A stretch of 64,000 bases of DNA. It comes from Arion vulgaris (Eukaryota; Mollusca; Gastropoda; Stylommatophora; Arionidae). The notes beneath the pieces are model-generated. The model had not been told where the DNA came from. It saw only the letters and a list, made by a program, of their open reading frames with translations, and did no database searches. The translations under genes were made by a program, and so were the position numbers. This document shows, in pieces, positions 1 through 13,800 of this stretch (positions are counted from its first letter, which is position 1; every line of letters starts with the position of its first letter). The stretch is from positions 14,027,867 to 14,091,866 of the forward strand of contig CM036754.1 in NCBI GenBank assembly GCA_020796225.1, read 5' to 3'.

Positions 1-262
1 AAATTGTAAACATGCAGCAAATGGTTCAGACACAAAAGCAAATTACCAACAGACAGTTCGCCTCAAAGAGCAATGCTACTCCGATACAGTGGATAGAAAG
101 AAAAAGGTCGTCTACGCGAAAGGTGAACCTAAGAAATAACAGAAGCAGTGACAAATACTATTTATAAAGTGCATACAAAAATCATTTATAGAAATGTCTT
201 CGTATCCTGTCGTTGTGAGACAAAACAGGATTATAGAGAAGAAGAAGAAGAAGAAGAAGGAG
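1..262 (+). mobile_element. LINE 3'-end fragment with (GAA)n tail
   Basis: Matches the LINE ends at 23850-24205 and 59255-60415: ACCAACAGACAG..CGCCTCAAAGAGCAATG, the segment ending TGAGACAAAACAGGA, then a GAA run at 237-260. Decayed. Confidence 0.7.
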
Positions 263-369
263 ACATGCTACAAATGTCAGCTAGAACAAATAAACGTGAG
301 AAATATAATTCTGGTAATGAATATTTGTAAGTTTTGTAAGCATTTGAAAAAAAAAATTATGTCTGTGGG

Positions 370-700
370 AAAATAATGAACAAAAAATGGGACGACTTCA
401 GGAGAAGAGATGAAATCAGAGAAATGTCTGGTCAACCACTAGTAACAACTATTATAAGAGGGAGAAGATGGAGACAGACATAACATAATTAAGCAGAAAT
501 GATCAAAGAATACCAAAGTAGACATTGAAGTGAGAGAGAGAGGGGTGCCCTAGGGAAACCCCAAAATGGACTTTAATGAGAGAGGCAAGAAATATCGAAC
601 TTAATTCCATAGAAGAGATTGCGCTAGTTGCACAGAATAGAGCGGTATGGAGAAATTGCTTGCATGTCATATGTACCATATAACAGTACGAGAGAGGAAT
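370..700 (+). mobile_element. LINE C-terminal fragment (second family)
   Basis: Translation includes RRRDEIREMSGQPLVTTII and later NSIEEIALVAQNRAVWRN, with stops. Same family as 5105-5405 (-), 36700-37140 (-) and 63905-64000 (+). These are the thumb and tail of a non-LTR reverse transcriptase. Confidence 0.7.
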
Positions 701-748
701 ATAATAATGTAATATAATAAATACAAATTGAAATTATTTTTGTGCTAG

Positions 749-917
749 GCTGGAACCAAGGAGTGGTACTCCCCAACAACACAGATTGTCTACAGCAGAC
801 ATGACAAGTCTCTGATCATGTACATCAAAGTCGACAAGAGTGGCAGCTACCGAGCGCTTGTGTCCTACGGAAATCAGAAGTTAATGAATGGAGAATTTGA
901 CATTCTAGTCCTCAATT
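749..917 (+). CDS. AREL1: AREL1 exon (filamin-like region)
   Basis: Acceptor TGTGCTAG ends at 748 and donor GTAAGT starts at 918. The frame starting GCT GGA reads AGTKEWYSPTT... to ...GEFDILVLN with one base left over (phase 1). The beta-strand-rich text fits the end of the filamin-type repeat. Its incoming phase cannot be checked because the previous exon is outside the window. Confidence 0.82.
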
Positions 918-3900
918 GTAAGTTATTAGGATATGCCACCTTGGTGCTCTTCTTCTTCTTCTTCTTCATTGTGTCAGTTTGGTGTTATTCTTTCTTACCT
1001 TCTTCATTGTGTCAGTTTGGTGTTATTCTTCTCTTTATTCATTGTATCAGTTATACTTACCCCCATTACTACCATTTATCCCAATGTTTTGTATCTATGT
1101 CATTTGTTTTTCATGTTTCATATACTGCATTTCTTGTACCTGGCCGTAGAGAATGATAAATCTTTCTGACATCGTCCAACTCTTGGTATATGAAGAGATG
1201 CTGGTCGATAAACTCATGATGATGTGTACACAGCTGACACTCTACACTCTAGAGCAGTGTTTCCCAACCTTTTTTGTGCCACGCCCCACCAAAGCCTATA
1301 CAAATTTCGTATGCCCCCTCCCTCCTTCCTATGTAACATATACACAAAATGTTATTTTCCAAAAATTGAATTGTTCACTGAAGAAACTTTAATGATAGGT
1401 TTTAGGAAGAAATCACTAGGAAATTGTTGAGGAAACACTGTAAGTAAATTTTCAAAACATATAATAGAGACAGAAATTCAAGTACGGTATCATTTTAATG
1501 ATATATTTTTCTATATTATGTTAATTATATGTAACTATTTATTACTTACACTTAGTGAGATCCTTGCGATTGATACATGCTGCAAATAGATTGTATGTTA
1601 GGTTTCAATTTAGTTAGCTTCAGTCTCACGTCTCCACGTTGTGTTACATCCAGCCGATTATTTTTATTTTTTAACAGCAAATCAGTTATGGCACTAAATC
1701 CACATTTTGTTTTTCAAAGATATCGGCTAGATAACTCCAAATACTTTACTCTCGACCGTTAACAGATTTTTCATTTCAGGTTTGTCGCTTAAAAATCACT
1801 AAGAGTATCAAATAGTTCCATAAATCTTGTCACGCTTTTCTCTTTCTAGGGCCATCTTACTTCAGTGTGAAGTAAAAGTCTCACATGGTCTTCATTTTCA
1901 CAAAATAGTTTGAAGTGACGCTCACATTTGGTATTAGCTTTAATAGTATTGATACACTTCATTTAGAACTTCATTTAGAACAGGCGAAATATTTGTACTA
2001 CCAAATTTTGCCTGTGAATAACACAATGCACAAGAAGCATTTATGGATTCTCATCTTTCAGCAATTTTAAGCATCCATTTTTCTTGCCTATCATATTAGG
2101 AGTACCATCTGCGGCACAAGATGTTATATTGTTCATTGGGATATTTGTGACATATAAGTAATTTTTTAGCTTATTATATACATCTTTGGAGGTAGAGGTG
2201 CTTTCTAATGATTTACAGAACAACATTTTTTCAGCAAATTCCCCATTATCAATATATCTTGTGTAAGTTATCAATACTACTTATCAACAATGTCTCTCAA
2301 AGTTGATTCATCCATTTGCGCTGAGAATTTTCTTGTTTTCAGTTCTTCAACAGGTTGTATTTCAATATCTTCACTCATTTCGACTATTCTATTGCTAACA
2401 ATATTGTCACTGAGTGGCATAGCTTTCACCTCTTTGTCATCTTTTTTTTCAGAACCGTTTTAAGAAATGATGATATTGATGGTTTGATTAAATTATCTCC
2501 TATAGTATGTTTTTTTCCCACATTTAGCAATGAGTAGGGAAATTTGATAACTAGCCTCAAGACTACGATTGACAGTTGCAGTATGAGCAGTAATGTTGCT
2601 CTGTTTTCAAAATTATTCTTTAAAGTTTGAAATTAATTCAAATCTGAATTAATATAAATTCTATATTTTGCCTTCAAATGCGCATCAAGACGACCTCGTT
2701 TCATTGATTGGTTGGTCAAGCATTCTTGGCGTAAAAGACAATAATGTGAAATACGATAAAATATTTCACATCAGGTGATATACGCTTCAGAAAATTCGAT
2801 TATTGTAGCATGACCTATTTGAAGAAGAAAAACATATCATTAACAATATTTATACTCACATTTATGTGGTCAAATCTGCTCTTCTGAAAAAGTATTCGAA
2901 GTTCTCTTCTAATTATATATATATATATGGCCCTTTTCATCTTTACAGACGGTCAATAGGCAAGTGTTTTACTGTGACAACTTCTGAGTTTTCGCTTTTC
3001 TCTCTTGTCGTTCAGCTCGTACATAAGTCTCTTCTCAAAAGACTCTGCGCCCTTCCGTAATTTGGCTTTCCACACAACTCTGTCATCAGCTAGTCTTTCC
3101 CATGTGCTGGGATCTATAGAAAAGTTTTTCATTGAGGTTTTGCAGACATCTTTATATCTGAGCAGTGGTCTGCCCTGGTGCCTCTTCCTCCGAAAGTTCA
3201 CAGAACAACATTTGTTTTGGTATGCGATAAGTTTCCATTCTTCTCACATGTCCCAACCATCTTAGTCGTCTACTGCTGAGCATGCCCATGATGGAAGGCA
3301 GATTTGCACATTGTAGTACTTCAGAGTTGGTTATCTTGTCGTACCACCTGATGTTCATAATCTTGCGGAGACATCGAAGGTGAAAGATTAGCTCTGATGA
3401 ATTCTAACCTCCAATAGTTATATCTTCTACGTGAAGCTCTTCGGTTCTCTTCTGCTTTTCTCGTATAATCTGGCCTAACAGTCCTATACTTTAGCTGTTC
3501 TGTGTCTAGTTCTCTTTGATTCTAGCTACCTCATAGCTGTTTTGTATTTGGCTCTCTATCTGCTCTATTATTCCCTCTTCTTCTTAAAGTCCATCGTGTA
3601 TTTATATGGGTGATTAATCTATTACTTTACTATTCCAAAACTTTGTTCTCACGACTGCGATTTCCCACATCTGCAACTCTCTTGGAAAAGACTCATTTTA
3701 CTTCGACTAACGACATTCTTCTGTCATTGTCTAAAAATGTATATCCCAACCACGCCTTCTCAATCTATCGCTAACCATGGAAAACAAGATCTCATGACAT
3801 TCTACTGTAAACCATTTATAATGCTCCTTCGCTAACTATACAACTACAAAATGTTACTCTAAGGACACCTGTATAATCCAGCTGCCCAGTGAGTATCTAC

Positions 3901-6900
3901 TACTTATTGAAGACTTATTAAACTTCAGTAAAGTGATTGTGAAGCAACATTCAGTTTTTTTCAACAGACATTCCAAAGCCAATATATCGGTTTTGCAACA
4001 TCATGAACATTAATTAAACTCCGAACGAGTCCATTGCCCCCTAAACGATGAAAATGCCCCCCTGTGAGGCGTGCGCCCCACGTTGGGAAACATGGCTCTA
4101 GAGTATGTTGTGCTTGAATTATATTCTGTCCGTGTGGTGCCGGGGCCCGCAAGGAAGCAAAGAATAGTAGCACTGCGACCTACAAGGCATGTTGTAAGAG
4201 GCGACTGATGTAGGAACTAGGAAACTACCTAGTAAATAAAAACATCGCAGAAATTGAATGTGCCGGCCTACTTGTAGGCGTTTAACTGGCACAACGTACG
4301 ATCGCTCTTAGGCTCAGATTACATAAAATCACACAGAGTGATTAACAAGTGGTCAATATGAAACGTTCAAAGAAGAAGAATTATATTCTTGTGATTATTA
4401 ATTGGCGTGCGGCGTTCTGTTCAGAGTAGATAATTATACTTTAATCTGTTCAGAGTAGATAATTATACTTTAATCTGTTCAGAGTAGATAATTATACTTT
4501 AATCTGTTCAGAGTAGATAATTATACTTTAATCTGTTCAGAGTAGATAATTATACTTTAATCTGTTCAGAGTAGAAAATTATACTTTAATCTGTTCAGAG
4601 TAGATAATTATGCTTGAATCTGTTCTGGCAAGGTAGTTGATATTGTCCTTGTCGATCTGGTTAATCATATGTCTGTTGACTTTTTTCCCCAGTAGTCTAC
4701 ATTGCCCATCTGTTCATCCACATTGTTCCATTTGTTGCTTTATGATGTTTGATTGTGTGGATGTTTCTTGTAAACAATTCTTGAGCTGAGCATTTCTTGT
4801 CTAACTTGTTTGTTTTATTATTTTCTGGTTTTTCATTAAAATGTCATCGTACTTGACCTTGATGTTATCTAGTACTTTCATCATCACCAACACCATGTGT
4901 CCTGCGCTGGTAGGCGTTGATGCATCTTTACAAAAATATTATTTGTGTGTTAAAATTCTCTTGGTGGAAATGTGAAGATTAAAAGTGGAAATTAGCCTAT
5001 TGTTATACCTTTACAATTGCTTACCTTTGTGTTTTAATATGTTTCCAGTTGATATTGCCTATTACTGCCGTCCTCTATATTATTACAATATTCATCTCAT
5101 ACAGTTAAACGTTACATATGGCATGCAAGCAATTTCTCCATACCTCTCTATCCTAGAATGAAGTCTCAAAAGCCTTCCTTCTCCCAGTAAAGCTTGTTTT
5201 CCGATTTTTTTCTAAGATATCCTTTCTTTCTTGAACCCTTTGCCTCCTCCCACTTTAAATCCTACTTTGTTAGTCTGATAATTTATTCTCAGAGTGTGCT
5301 CAACATATCTCCAACATCTCCTTCTTATAACAGTTGTTATTAGTGTTTGACCAGACATTTCTCTGATTTCATCACTTCGAAATTATCTCATTTTGTAAGT
5401 TTCTGTAGCTATGAAAATTACTTGTTGTGACGTAGTTGGCCTCACTCGCAAGTCCTCTCCTTTTTTCCATTCGGGCTTGGAACTGGCAATAGTAGTTACT
5501 GTTTTTATTCCTTTTCTCACGTATAGATAGTATGACCTTGCGACTAACTTGATTTTTATCTTGTGTTTAGCAAATATAAATATATCTTACAGGACCACGT
5601 TACAGTCTGTGGTTATAGTATGTTGTTATAGTCTGTTGTTATAGTTTGTTGTTATAGTCTGTTGTTATAGTATGTTGTTATAGTTTGTTGTTATAGTCTG
5701 TGGTTATAGTTTGTTGTTATAGTCTGTTGTTATAGTTTGTTGTTATAGTCTGTTGTTATAGTCTGTTGTCATAGTCTGTTGTTATAGTCTTTTGTTATAG
5801 TCTTTTGTTACAGTTTGTTATAGTCTGTTGTTGTAATATGTTGTTATAGTATGTTGTTATAGTCTGTTGTTATTGTCTGTTGTTATAGTATGTTGTTATA
5901 TTCTGTTGTTATAGTCTGTCGCTATAACCTGTTGTTATAGTCTGTTGTTATAGCTTGTTATTCTGTCTCCAGCTGCTGAGTATAAACAAGTACATCAAAA
6001 CATCACTAATCAGAAAAACAATTTGTGGTACGAAGCCAGATTATTGAGTATGAACGGTCAAATACTGAACAAACCAAAACGCGTTTATGTACACACTACA
6101 AAGAAGGTGAGACAATCTGGCAAGTATGTCAATGAAGTAAGTCTGAACTTAGTACGACAAATTGACTTGACAGAAATTCAGATTTACAGTAGCAGTTTAT
6201 CAATATTAAGATACTCTGACAATTTCATATTTTCTCTCCTTGTTATCTGGTCTCTGTGGCATGTACATAAGGTGATCACGTGACTTTCCTTCCCAAGTTA
6301 CTCCATACGTTTCCCGTGGAGTAATCGAGCTATTGTTACAGAGATCTCTGATAGCATTATAGGTGAGATAGAGTTCCTTCCTAGTCCTGTCGGAGAGGAA
6401 CGATATAATGTAAGTCTCGTGTGCAAGTTGGATATGCAAAAGAAGCTGTAGCAGTTACAAAGTGATAAGAGTAGGGTGGAAAGCCGCTGCCCGGGAAAAT
6501 TTCGTGCAATGACTAAAATAAAATATTTACAATCTTTTCAACATCTTCAAAATTACATCGGGGATCCTCGCAGGTTCTACTGTCTCGTGCACTTTCGCCT
6601 AGATCTTCATGTGTAAGAAAGAGATTGAAGCAAGATCAGAGAGATTCACCGAAGTACAACTGACCTAGTATTCGGTTTCTAAATGGATTTATGTTCTAAT
6701 CAATGTTACCGCTGCCAAGCGAAGTTAACTCTACTCAGTCCCCGCTACCTTATCTCTCTTTTCTGATCAATGATACAGCTGCCAATGGGCAGGGTTAACT
6801 CGACACAATCCCCGCTACCCTGTCTCGTGTGTCAGCTTGAACATCTTCAAATCAGTTTGTAATAAATTAAATTTTTTTGTTTGATGCTTTTTAAAATAAA

Positions 6901-9900
6901 TAACATTTTGTGTGATATTTAACGCAATTCTCTTTTATAGTTTTTTCTATTTCATTTTGAGTAATAAATGTGTGTAATTTGTTTGTAGACAAAGTTTTCT
7001 TGTTTCATCAAATATCGATTATCTGATACTGACACATGTGTAAGATTATGAGATTATTCACATTCTATACAAATATAATTGAGCCAAATATTATACCTTC
7101 TTTCATTCAATAATTTCTTCTTAAATGTAGCCACGCCCACTGTAGATGGATAGATCTGTATTGATTATTTTAAAGTCGATATAAAAGAAACTGAGATTAG
7201 TAGCAATATCTCCAGTCTTAGCCTGAATAAATGTTGACAACATATCTCTTCTACAGAAAATAACAGTTACAGAATGTCGTTACAGGATATATCCTAGAAA
7301 ACTGTGTGTGTTCCAGGTGTCTCCGTGGACTAAGGTACATTTATGTGTGTGTTTCTGTGCGTTTCTATGTGTGTGCTTGTGTATGTCTGTGTGTGTCTGG
7401 TTATGTATGTGTGTGTGTCTGTGTATGTATGACTTTGTGTGTATGTGTGTGCTTGTGTATGTCTGTGTGTGTCTGGTTATGTATGTGTGTGTGTCTGTGT
7501 ATGTATGACTTTGTGTGTATGTGTGTGTTTGTGTATATCTGTGTGTGTCTGTATATGTCTGTGTATGTCTGTGTATGTTCCATGTTTCTCCATGGACTAA
7601 GGTATCTCTCTGAGTGTGTCCGTGTGTGTGCGTGAGAGAGAGAGAGAGGAAGAATATGGAGAAAGACTTAGCTACACATGTCTCGTGCCCGATCTTGAAC
7701 AAATGTGTGAGTATGTGTTTGTTAGTGTGTATGTGCCTGTGTGTGGGTGCTAATAGAGAACGAGAGAAAGATATAATAATTAAACCGGGCATGTTCGTAG
7801 TTGTTCCTGGATTAATGCGTTTGAAAGAGAGAAAGAGAGAGCGAGAGAGAAAGAGAGAAAGAAAGAAAGAAAAAAAGAGAGAAACGACGCAAGAAAGGCT
7901 CCGAAAAATGCAAGTCGCTTAATTAAGCGTAAAAGCGGATGAAATTCAGATGTTTGACGACAGAAATGATTCTAAACGCTTGTATAATGCCCTGAGAACT
8001 GTTTATGGTTGTCAGCATTCTCAGCCCACCCATGTACTGGATGCAGATGGATCAAAGCTGCTAACTGACAAACCTCAGATACTAAATCGCTGGGAAGAAC
8101 ACTTCCGTGCTGTCTTCAACCATCCATACACCATATTTGTCCACAGTTGGGAGTCTGGTTTATGGATATCAGGACAAATCCACTCATCTGTGGGTTCCAT
8201 ATTACAAGTCACACATCTGCGGGTTCCATATTACAGGTCTAGAGGTCAGTCCTGCAAGATTTTCTGTCACTTTTAGCCCCCTCTCTGCCATGGTGAAAAA
8301 AAAACTGATTTAAGGAGTCATCCCTTTGAAGAGCCAGAGCCCTGTTAGCCTTTGATCTTGTGATCAAAGTGTTTCGGATTATACCACTGGGAGGTGAGGG
8401 TTGGCTGGTGAGTTCTACGGGTCATCGACAGAATGCTTATTTTTGTATCTCGCTCTTCTTCCGATAGATTAGCCGATCCCAGCTCTATTTGATGCAGAGC
8501 CAGGCTATATATATAGTACACATAGAGTACACCTAACAGGCTATATACAGTAAAACGTATAACGGTTGAGGAGGATTGCATTGAAAAACAAAGAATGAAG
8601 TGGTAAGAATGCAACCAAACTCCACAGTATACAGAGTCTTCTACAACATAACATCAGGATAACAGGCGAGAGGAAGACCTCGAAAACGTTGGATGGAAGG
8701 CATAGTATAATCCTTTCAAAAATCAAAATAACTATTACCCAAGCCGCTATAGCAGCGCAAGAGAAAAATGAAAACCACGACACTGGGCAACAACCCGGTA
8801 GCAGTGTGAAGACAGAAGAAAATATAAGAAAAGAAAGAAATAGGTACAAGAGATATACAATACGCTACAGTCCTTTGATCTCTGATAATATCTTTCTTTC
8901 TCTCACAGTTTGTATTTAATGGACTGAATAAACAGTTGAATACACCAACATTTGTTATACAAGATGGCAGACAAACATCAGTGGAATTAACATCCAACGA
9001 TTGTCATGTTATAGCTGCAACATATTCTTGTTTTCTGTGGAAGACTGTCGGTAAGATATCACCAATAGTCTGTCTAAGATATAGATCATCTTGTCTATGG
9101 AAGACTGTCGGTAAGATATCACCAGTATTCTGTCTAAGATATAGATCATCTTGTCTATGGAAGACTGTCGGTAAGATATCACCAGTATTCTGTCTAAGAT
9201 ATAGATCATCTTGTCTATGGAAGACTGTCGGTAAGATATCACCAGTATTCTGTCTAAGATATAGATCATCTTGTCTATGGAAGACTGTCGGTAAGATATC
9301 ACCAGTAGTCTGTCTAAGATATAGATCATCTTGTCTATGGAAGACTGTCGGTAAGATATCACCAGTATTCTGTCTAAGATATAGATCATCTTGTCTATGG
9401 AAGACTGTCGGTAAGATATCACCAGTATTCTGTCTAAGATATAGATCATCTTGTCTATGGAAGACTGTCGGTAAGATATCACCAGTATTCTGTCTAAGAT
9501 ATAGATCATCTTGTCTATGGAAGACTGTCGGTAAGATATCACCAGTATTCTGTCTAAGATATAGATCATCTTGTCTATGGAAGACTGTCGGTAAGATATC
9601 ACCAGTATTCTGTCTAAGATATAGATCATCTTGTCTATGGAAGACTGTCGGTAAGATATCACCAGTATTCTGTCTAAGATATAGATCATCTTGTTTATCT
9701 GTTTATGAAACTGGACTTGAGGTATGGTGAAACTTCTCTTTGACCAATCACATCTAACGACATGTTACAATATAAATCAGAAGATGTGGTATTATATAGT
9801 TGGAGTTTATATTCGTAAATTTGTTTTAGTAATCCATTTGTAGAAATGTGTATCTTATTGGAACAATATTTCCTTAGGTTATAGGGATATAAGGGTATAT

Positions 9901-10843
9901 GGTTACATGGTTATAGGGATATAAGGGTATATGGTTACATGGTTATAGGAGTATATGGTTATATGGTTGCATGGTTATAGGGTTATATGGTTACAGGGTT
10001 ATATGGTTAAATGGTTACAGGATTATACGGTTATATGGTTACATGGTTACAAGGTTATACGGTTATATGATTATGTGGTTACATGGTTACAAGGTTATAC
10101 GGTTATATGATTATGTGGTTACATGGTTACAGGATTATACGGTTATATGGTTACATGGTTACAAGGTTATATGGTTATATGATTATGTGGTTACATGGTT
10201 ACAAGGTTATACGGTTATATGATTATGTGGTTACATGGTTACAAGGTTATACGGTTATATGATTATGTGGTTACATGGTTACAGGATTATACGGTTATAT
10301 GGTTACATGGTTACAAGGTTATATGGTTATATGATTATGTGGTTACATGGTTACAAGGTTATACGGTTATAGGAGTATATGGTTACATGGTTACAAGGTT
10401 ATACGGTTATATGATTATGTGGTTATATGGTTATAGGGTTAGGTCTAAACAACTCAAATGTATATCTGTATTATTATTGTTTTCGCACGCTATGAATTCC
10501 GTGCCTAATATGACACGTGTGACTGATATTTGCATGAAGGCTTGCTTTCCTTATTACCAGTGTCCCTCGCCATTCAGGCGAGCCTTACACTGACTTCAGA
10601 GAAACTTGTAATTTAGATCACCAAGTAAAGGATCAAGGTTTCCTGTTACCCATAGCATATTGTGTGCCTTCTGAGAATCTTTGACCAAAGCCAACACCCT
10701 CCCCAATGCAATAAAAGCTCACAGAATGTTATTAGCAATTTCATGACGCTAAGTTTTAATAAAAACGCTAAATTAAATAACGCTAGAGTATATATTTAGT
10801 GATAATTTGTAGCTCTATCATTTATTTCGAAACGGAAAGGAAT

Positions 10844-10877
<34 letters not shown>

Positions 10878-13800
10878 AAGAAAGAGAGAAAACGAGTTTA
10901 TGAAATATTTTAATAAACTATTTTGTTGTCCTTGAGTGCTTGTCATGTTTCAGTTATCGACTGGTTACTGAATGGTTTTTTTCCAGGAGGTTCTGAAAAT
11001 TTCAATGACAAGAAAACATTTTTCAAAAAAGAAATTCGAGCCAGACACCACAAGTTATCTCACTCCACTCTCCAGCTAAACATAGACCGGTACAATCTTT
11101 TACAAAGTGTAGGTAGATGATTTGTCAGTAGATGATTTGTAATTAGATGATTTGTGAGTAGGTGATTTGTAAGTAGATGATTTGTAAGTAGAAGATTTGT
11201 TGGTAGATGATTTGTTGGTAGATGATTTGTAAGTAGATGATTTGTAAGAAGAAGATTTGTCAGTAGAAGATTTGTTGGTAGATGATTTGTTGGTAGATGA
11301 TTTGTAAGTAGATGATTTATAAGAAGAAGATTTGTCAGTAGATGAATGATTTGTAAGTAGGTGATTTGTAAGTAGATGATTTGTAAGTAGGTGATTTGTA
11401 AGTAGGTGATTTGTAAGTAGATGATTTGTAAGTAGGTGATTTGTAAGTAGATGATTTGTAAGTAGATGATTTGTAAGTAGGTGATTTGTAAGTAGATGAT
11501 TTGTAAGTAGGTGATTTGTAAGTAGGTGATTTGTAAGTAGGTGATTTGTAAGTAGGTGATTTGTAAGTAGGTGATTTGTAAGTAGATGATTTGTAAGTAG
11601 GTGATTTGTAAGTAGATGATTTGTAAGTAGGTGATTTGTAAGTAGGTGATTTGTAAGTAGGTGATTTGTAAGTAGGTGATTTGTAAGTAGGTGATTTGTA
11701 AGTAGATGATTTGTAAGTAGGTGATTTGTAAGTAGGTGATTTGTAAGTAGGTGATTTGTAAGTAGATGATTTGTAAGTAGGTGATTTGTAAGTAGGTGAT
11801 TTGTAAGTAGGTGATTTGTAAGTAGGTGATTTGTAAGTAGGTGATTTGTAAGTAGGTGATTTGTAAGTAGATGATTTGTAAGTAGGTGATTTGTAAGTAG
11901 ATGATTTGTAAGTAGATGATTTGTAAGTAGATTATTTGTAAGTAGGTGATTTGTAAGTAGATGATTTGTCAGTAGATGATTTGTAAGTAGATTATTTGTA
12001 AGTAGATGATTTGTCAGTAGATGATTTGTGAGTGAGCTTTATTTATATGGCCTTTTTCGTCTTTACAGACGGTCAATTGACAAGGGTTTTACTGTGACAA
12101 CTTCTGAGTTTTCGCTTTTCTCTCTTGTCGTTGAGCTTTATTTACGTGATAACTAATTCAACTATAACTTTTATCACGTGACAACTATTTAATTAAACTA
12201 TAACTTTGAACATGTGATCACTATTTGATGAGATAACTGTAAAGAAATATTTCCAACCATGTTTCTCTCCACGCAGTCTTACAAAGCAACCAAACATTTG
12301 AAACTCGGTGATTGGTGCAAACGTTTTGAGATGACCTTCTGCAAGGAACAGGGCATAGACTTGGGAGGGGTCAGCAGAGAATGGTTTGAAGTTTTATGCA
12401 AGGAACTATTTGATCCCAATTGTTCACAACTGTTCACAAGACTGACTGATAACCCCCAGGGACTAGTAAGTCATATATAGTTGTGATGGTTTCTTGTGTA
12501 GATTGTTCTGTAGAATAGTTGCTATTGATTCTATAACAACTTTAGAGCAACTGTAGTGGTAAATTTTATCTTCACAGCAACAATGTGTACAGTTGGGTAC
12601 AGCAACAATGTGTACAGTTGCGTACAGCAACAATGTGTACAGTTGGGTACAGCAACAATGTGTACAGTTGGGTACAGCAACAATGTGTACAGTTGGGTAC
12701 AGCAACAATGTGTACAGTTTGATACAGCAACAATGTGTACAGTTGGATACAGCAACAATGTGCACAGTTGGGTACAGCAACAATGTGTACAGTTTGATAC
12801 AGCAACAATGTGTACAGTTGGGTACAGCAATAATGTGCACAGTTGGGTACAAAACCCTCATACAGAGAAAATTTGCTGTAAAGTGGAAGACAAACACTGG
12901 ATATGATTATGGAAAAGACTTCCTCAAAGACCTAAGCAGAGCAGACCAGGTCATTATATTTCGCCAACGTACCGGACACTGCAGACTCAACAAACACTTA
13001 CATAGACTAGGAATAAGTCAAACAGCTCTCTACCAGTGTCAGCAGGTGGAACAGACACCAGAGCGTGTCCTGCAAGACTGTCCTCTCCTGGGTGAGCTGA
13101 GAAGTAACATGTGACCACATCCATTCGACCTAAAAACTAAGCTTTGGGGAAACCTGACAGACCTGAAGCTGACTACACAATGTGTGGTCCACAGTAATCT
13201 AAGCACATGACCAAAGATCACTGAAGAAGAAGAAGAGTACAAACTAGTTCATTATTATTTGAATTAATGGCCATTTATCATTCTTCATCTGTAAAATTTC
13301 ATTGCCAGAAATTATGTTTAGTGTAAGACAATGTAGAAATTCTAAAAATTGTTTTTTAAAAATCAAAAGCTGCAAGTATTTTTTTTTCGTTAGCCGCTGT
13401 AATTTCAAGCGTAGTGATGAGGTCTAATATGTCGCCTCTGACTTAATTTGTGTGAGTGATTGCTTTCCTTACCCCTAGTGTCTCTCACACTTACACCTAG
13501 TGTCTCTCACACTTACCCCTAGTGTCTCTCGCTCTTACCCCTAGTGTCTCTCGCTCTTACCCCTAGTGGCTCTCACACTTACCCTAGTGTCTCCACTTAC
13601 CCTAGTGTCTCTCGCTCTTACCCTAGTGTCTCTCACACTTACCCTAGTGTCTCTGCCCTTACCCTAGTGTCTCTCGTCCTTACCCCTAGTGTCTCTCCAC
13701 TTACCCTAGTGTCTCTCACACTTACCCCTAGTGTCTCTCGCCCTACCCCTAGTGTCTCTCGCCTTACCCCTAGTGTCTCTCGTCCTTACCCTAGTGTCTC

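Larger units (their letters stand above)
1255..4095 (-). mobile_element. hAT DNA transposon copy with 8-bp target duplication
   Basis: Left end CAGTGTTTCCCAACC at 1255; right end CGTTGGGAAACATGG to 4095 is its imperfect inverted copy. Both are flanked by CTCTAGAG (1247-1254 and 4096-4103), which fits the hAT preference nTnTAGAn. Inside is a decayed ZBED5-type transposase on the minus strand and a nested LINE piece at 2935-3600. It sits in an AREL1 intron. Confidence 0.88.

Noticed and set aside
7280..7922. His/Thr-rich open frames
   Set aside because: TG and GA microsatellite translation.
9009..9689. Minus-strand 226-codon repeat protein
   Set aside because: It is the antisense of the 60-bp array; period divisible by 3 keeps both strands open.
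12463..13114. Cys/Thr-rich repeat proteins on both strands
   Set aside because: 25-bp array artefact running into a LINE fragment.
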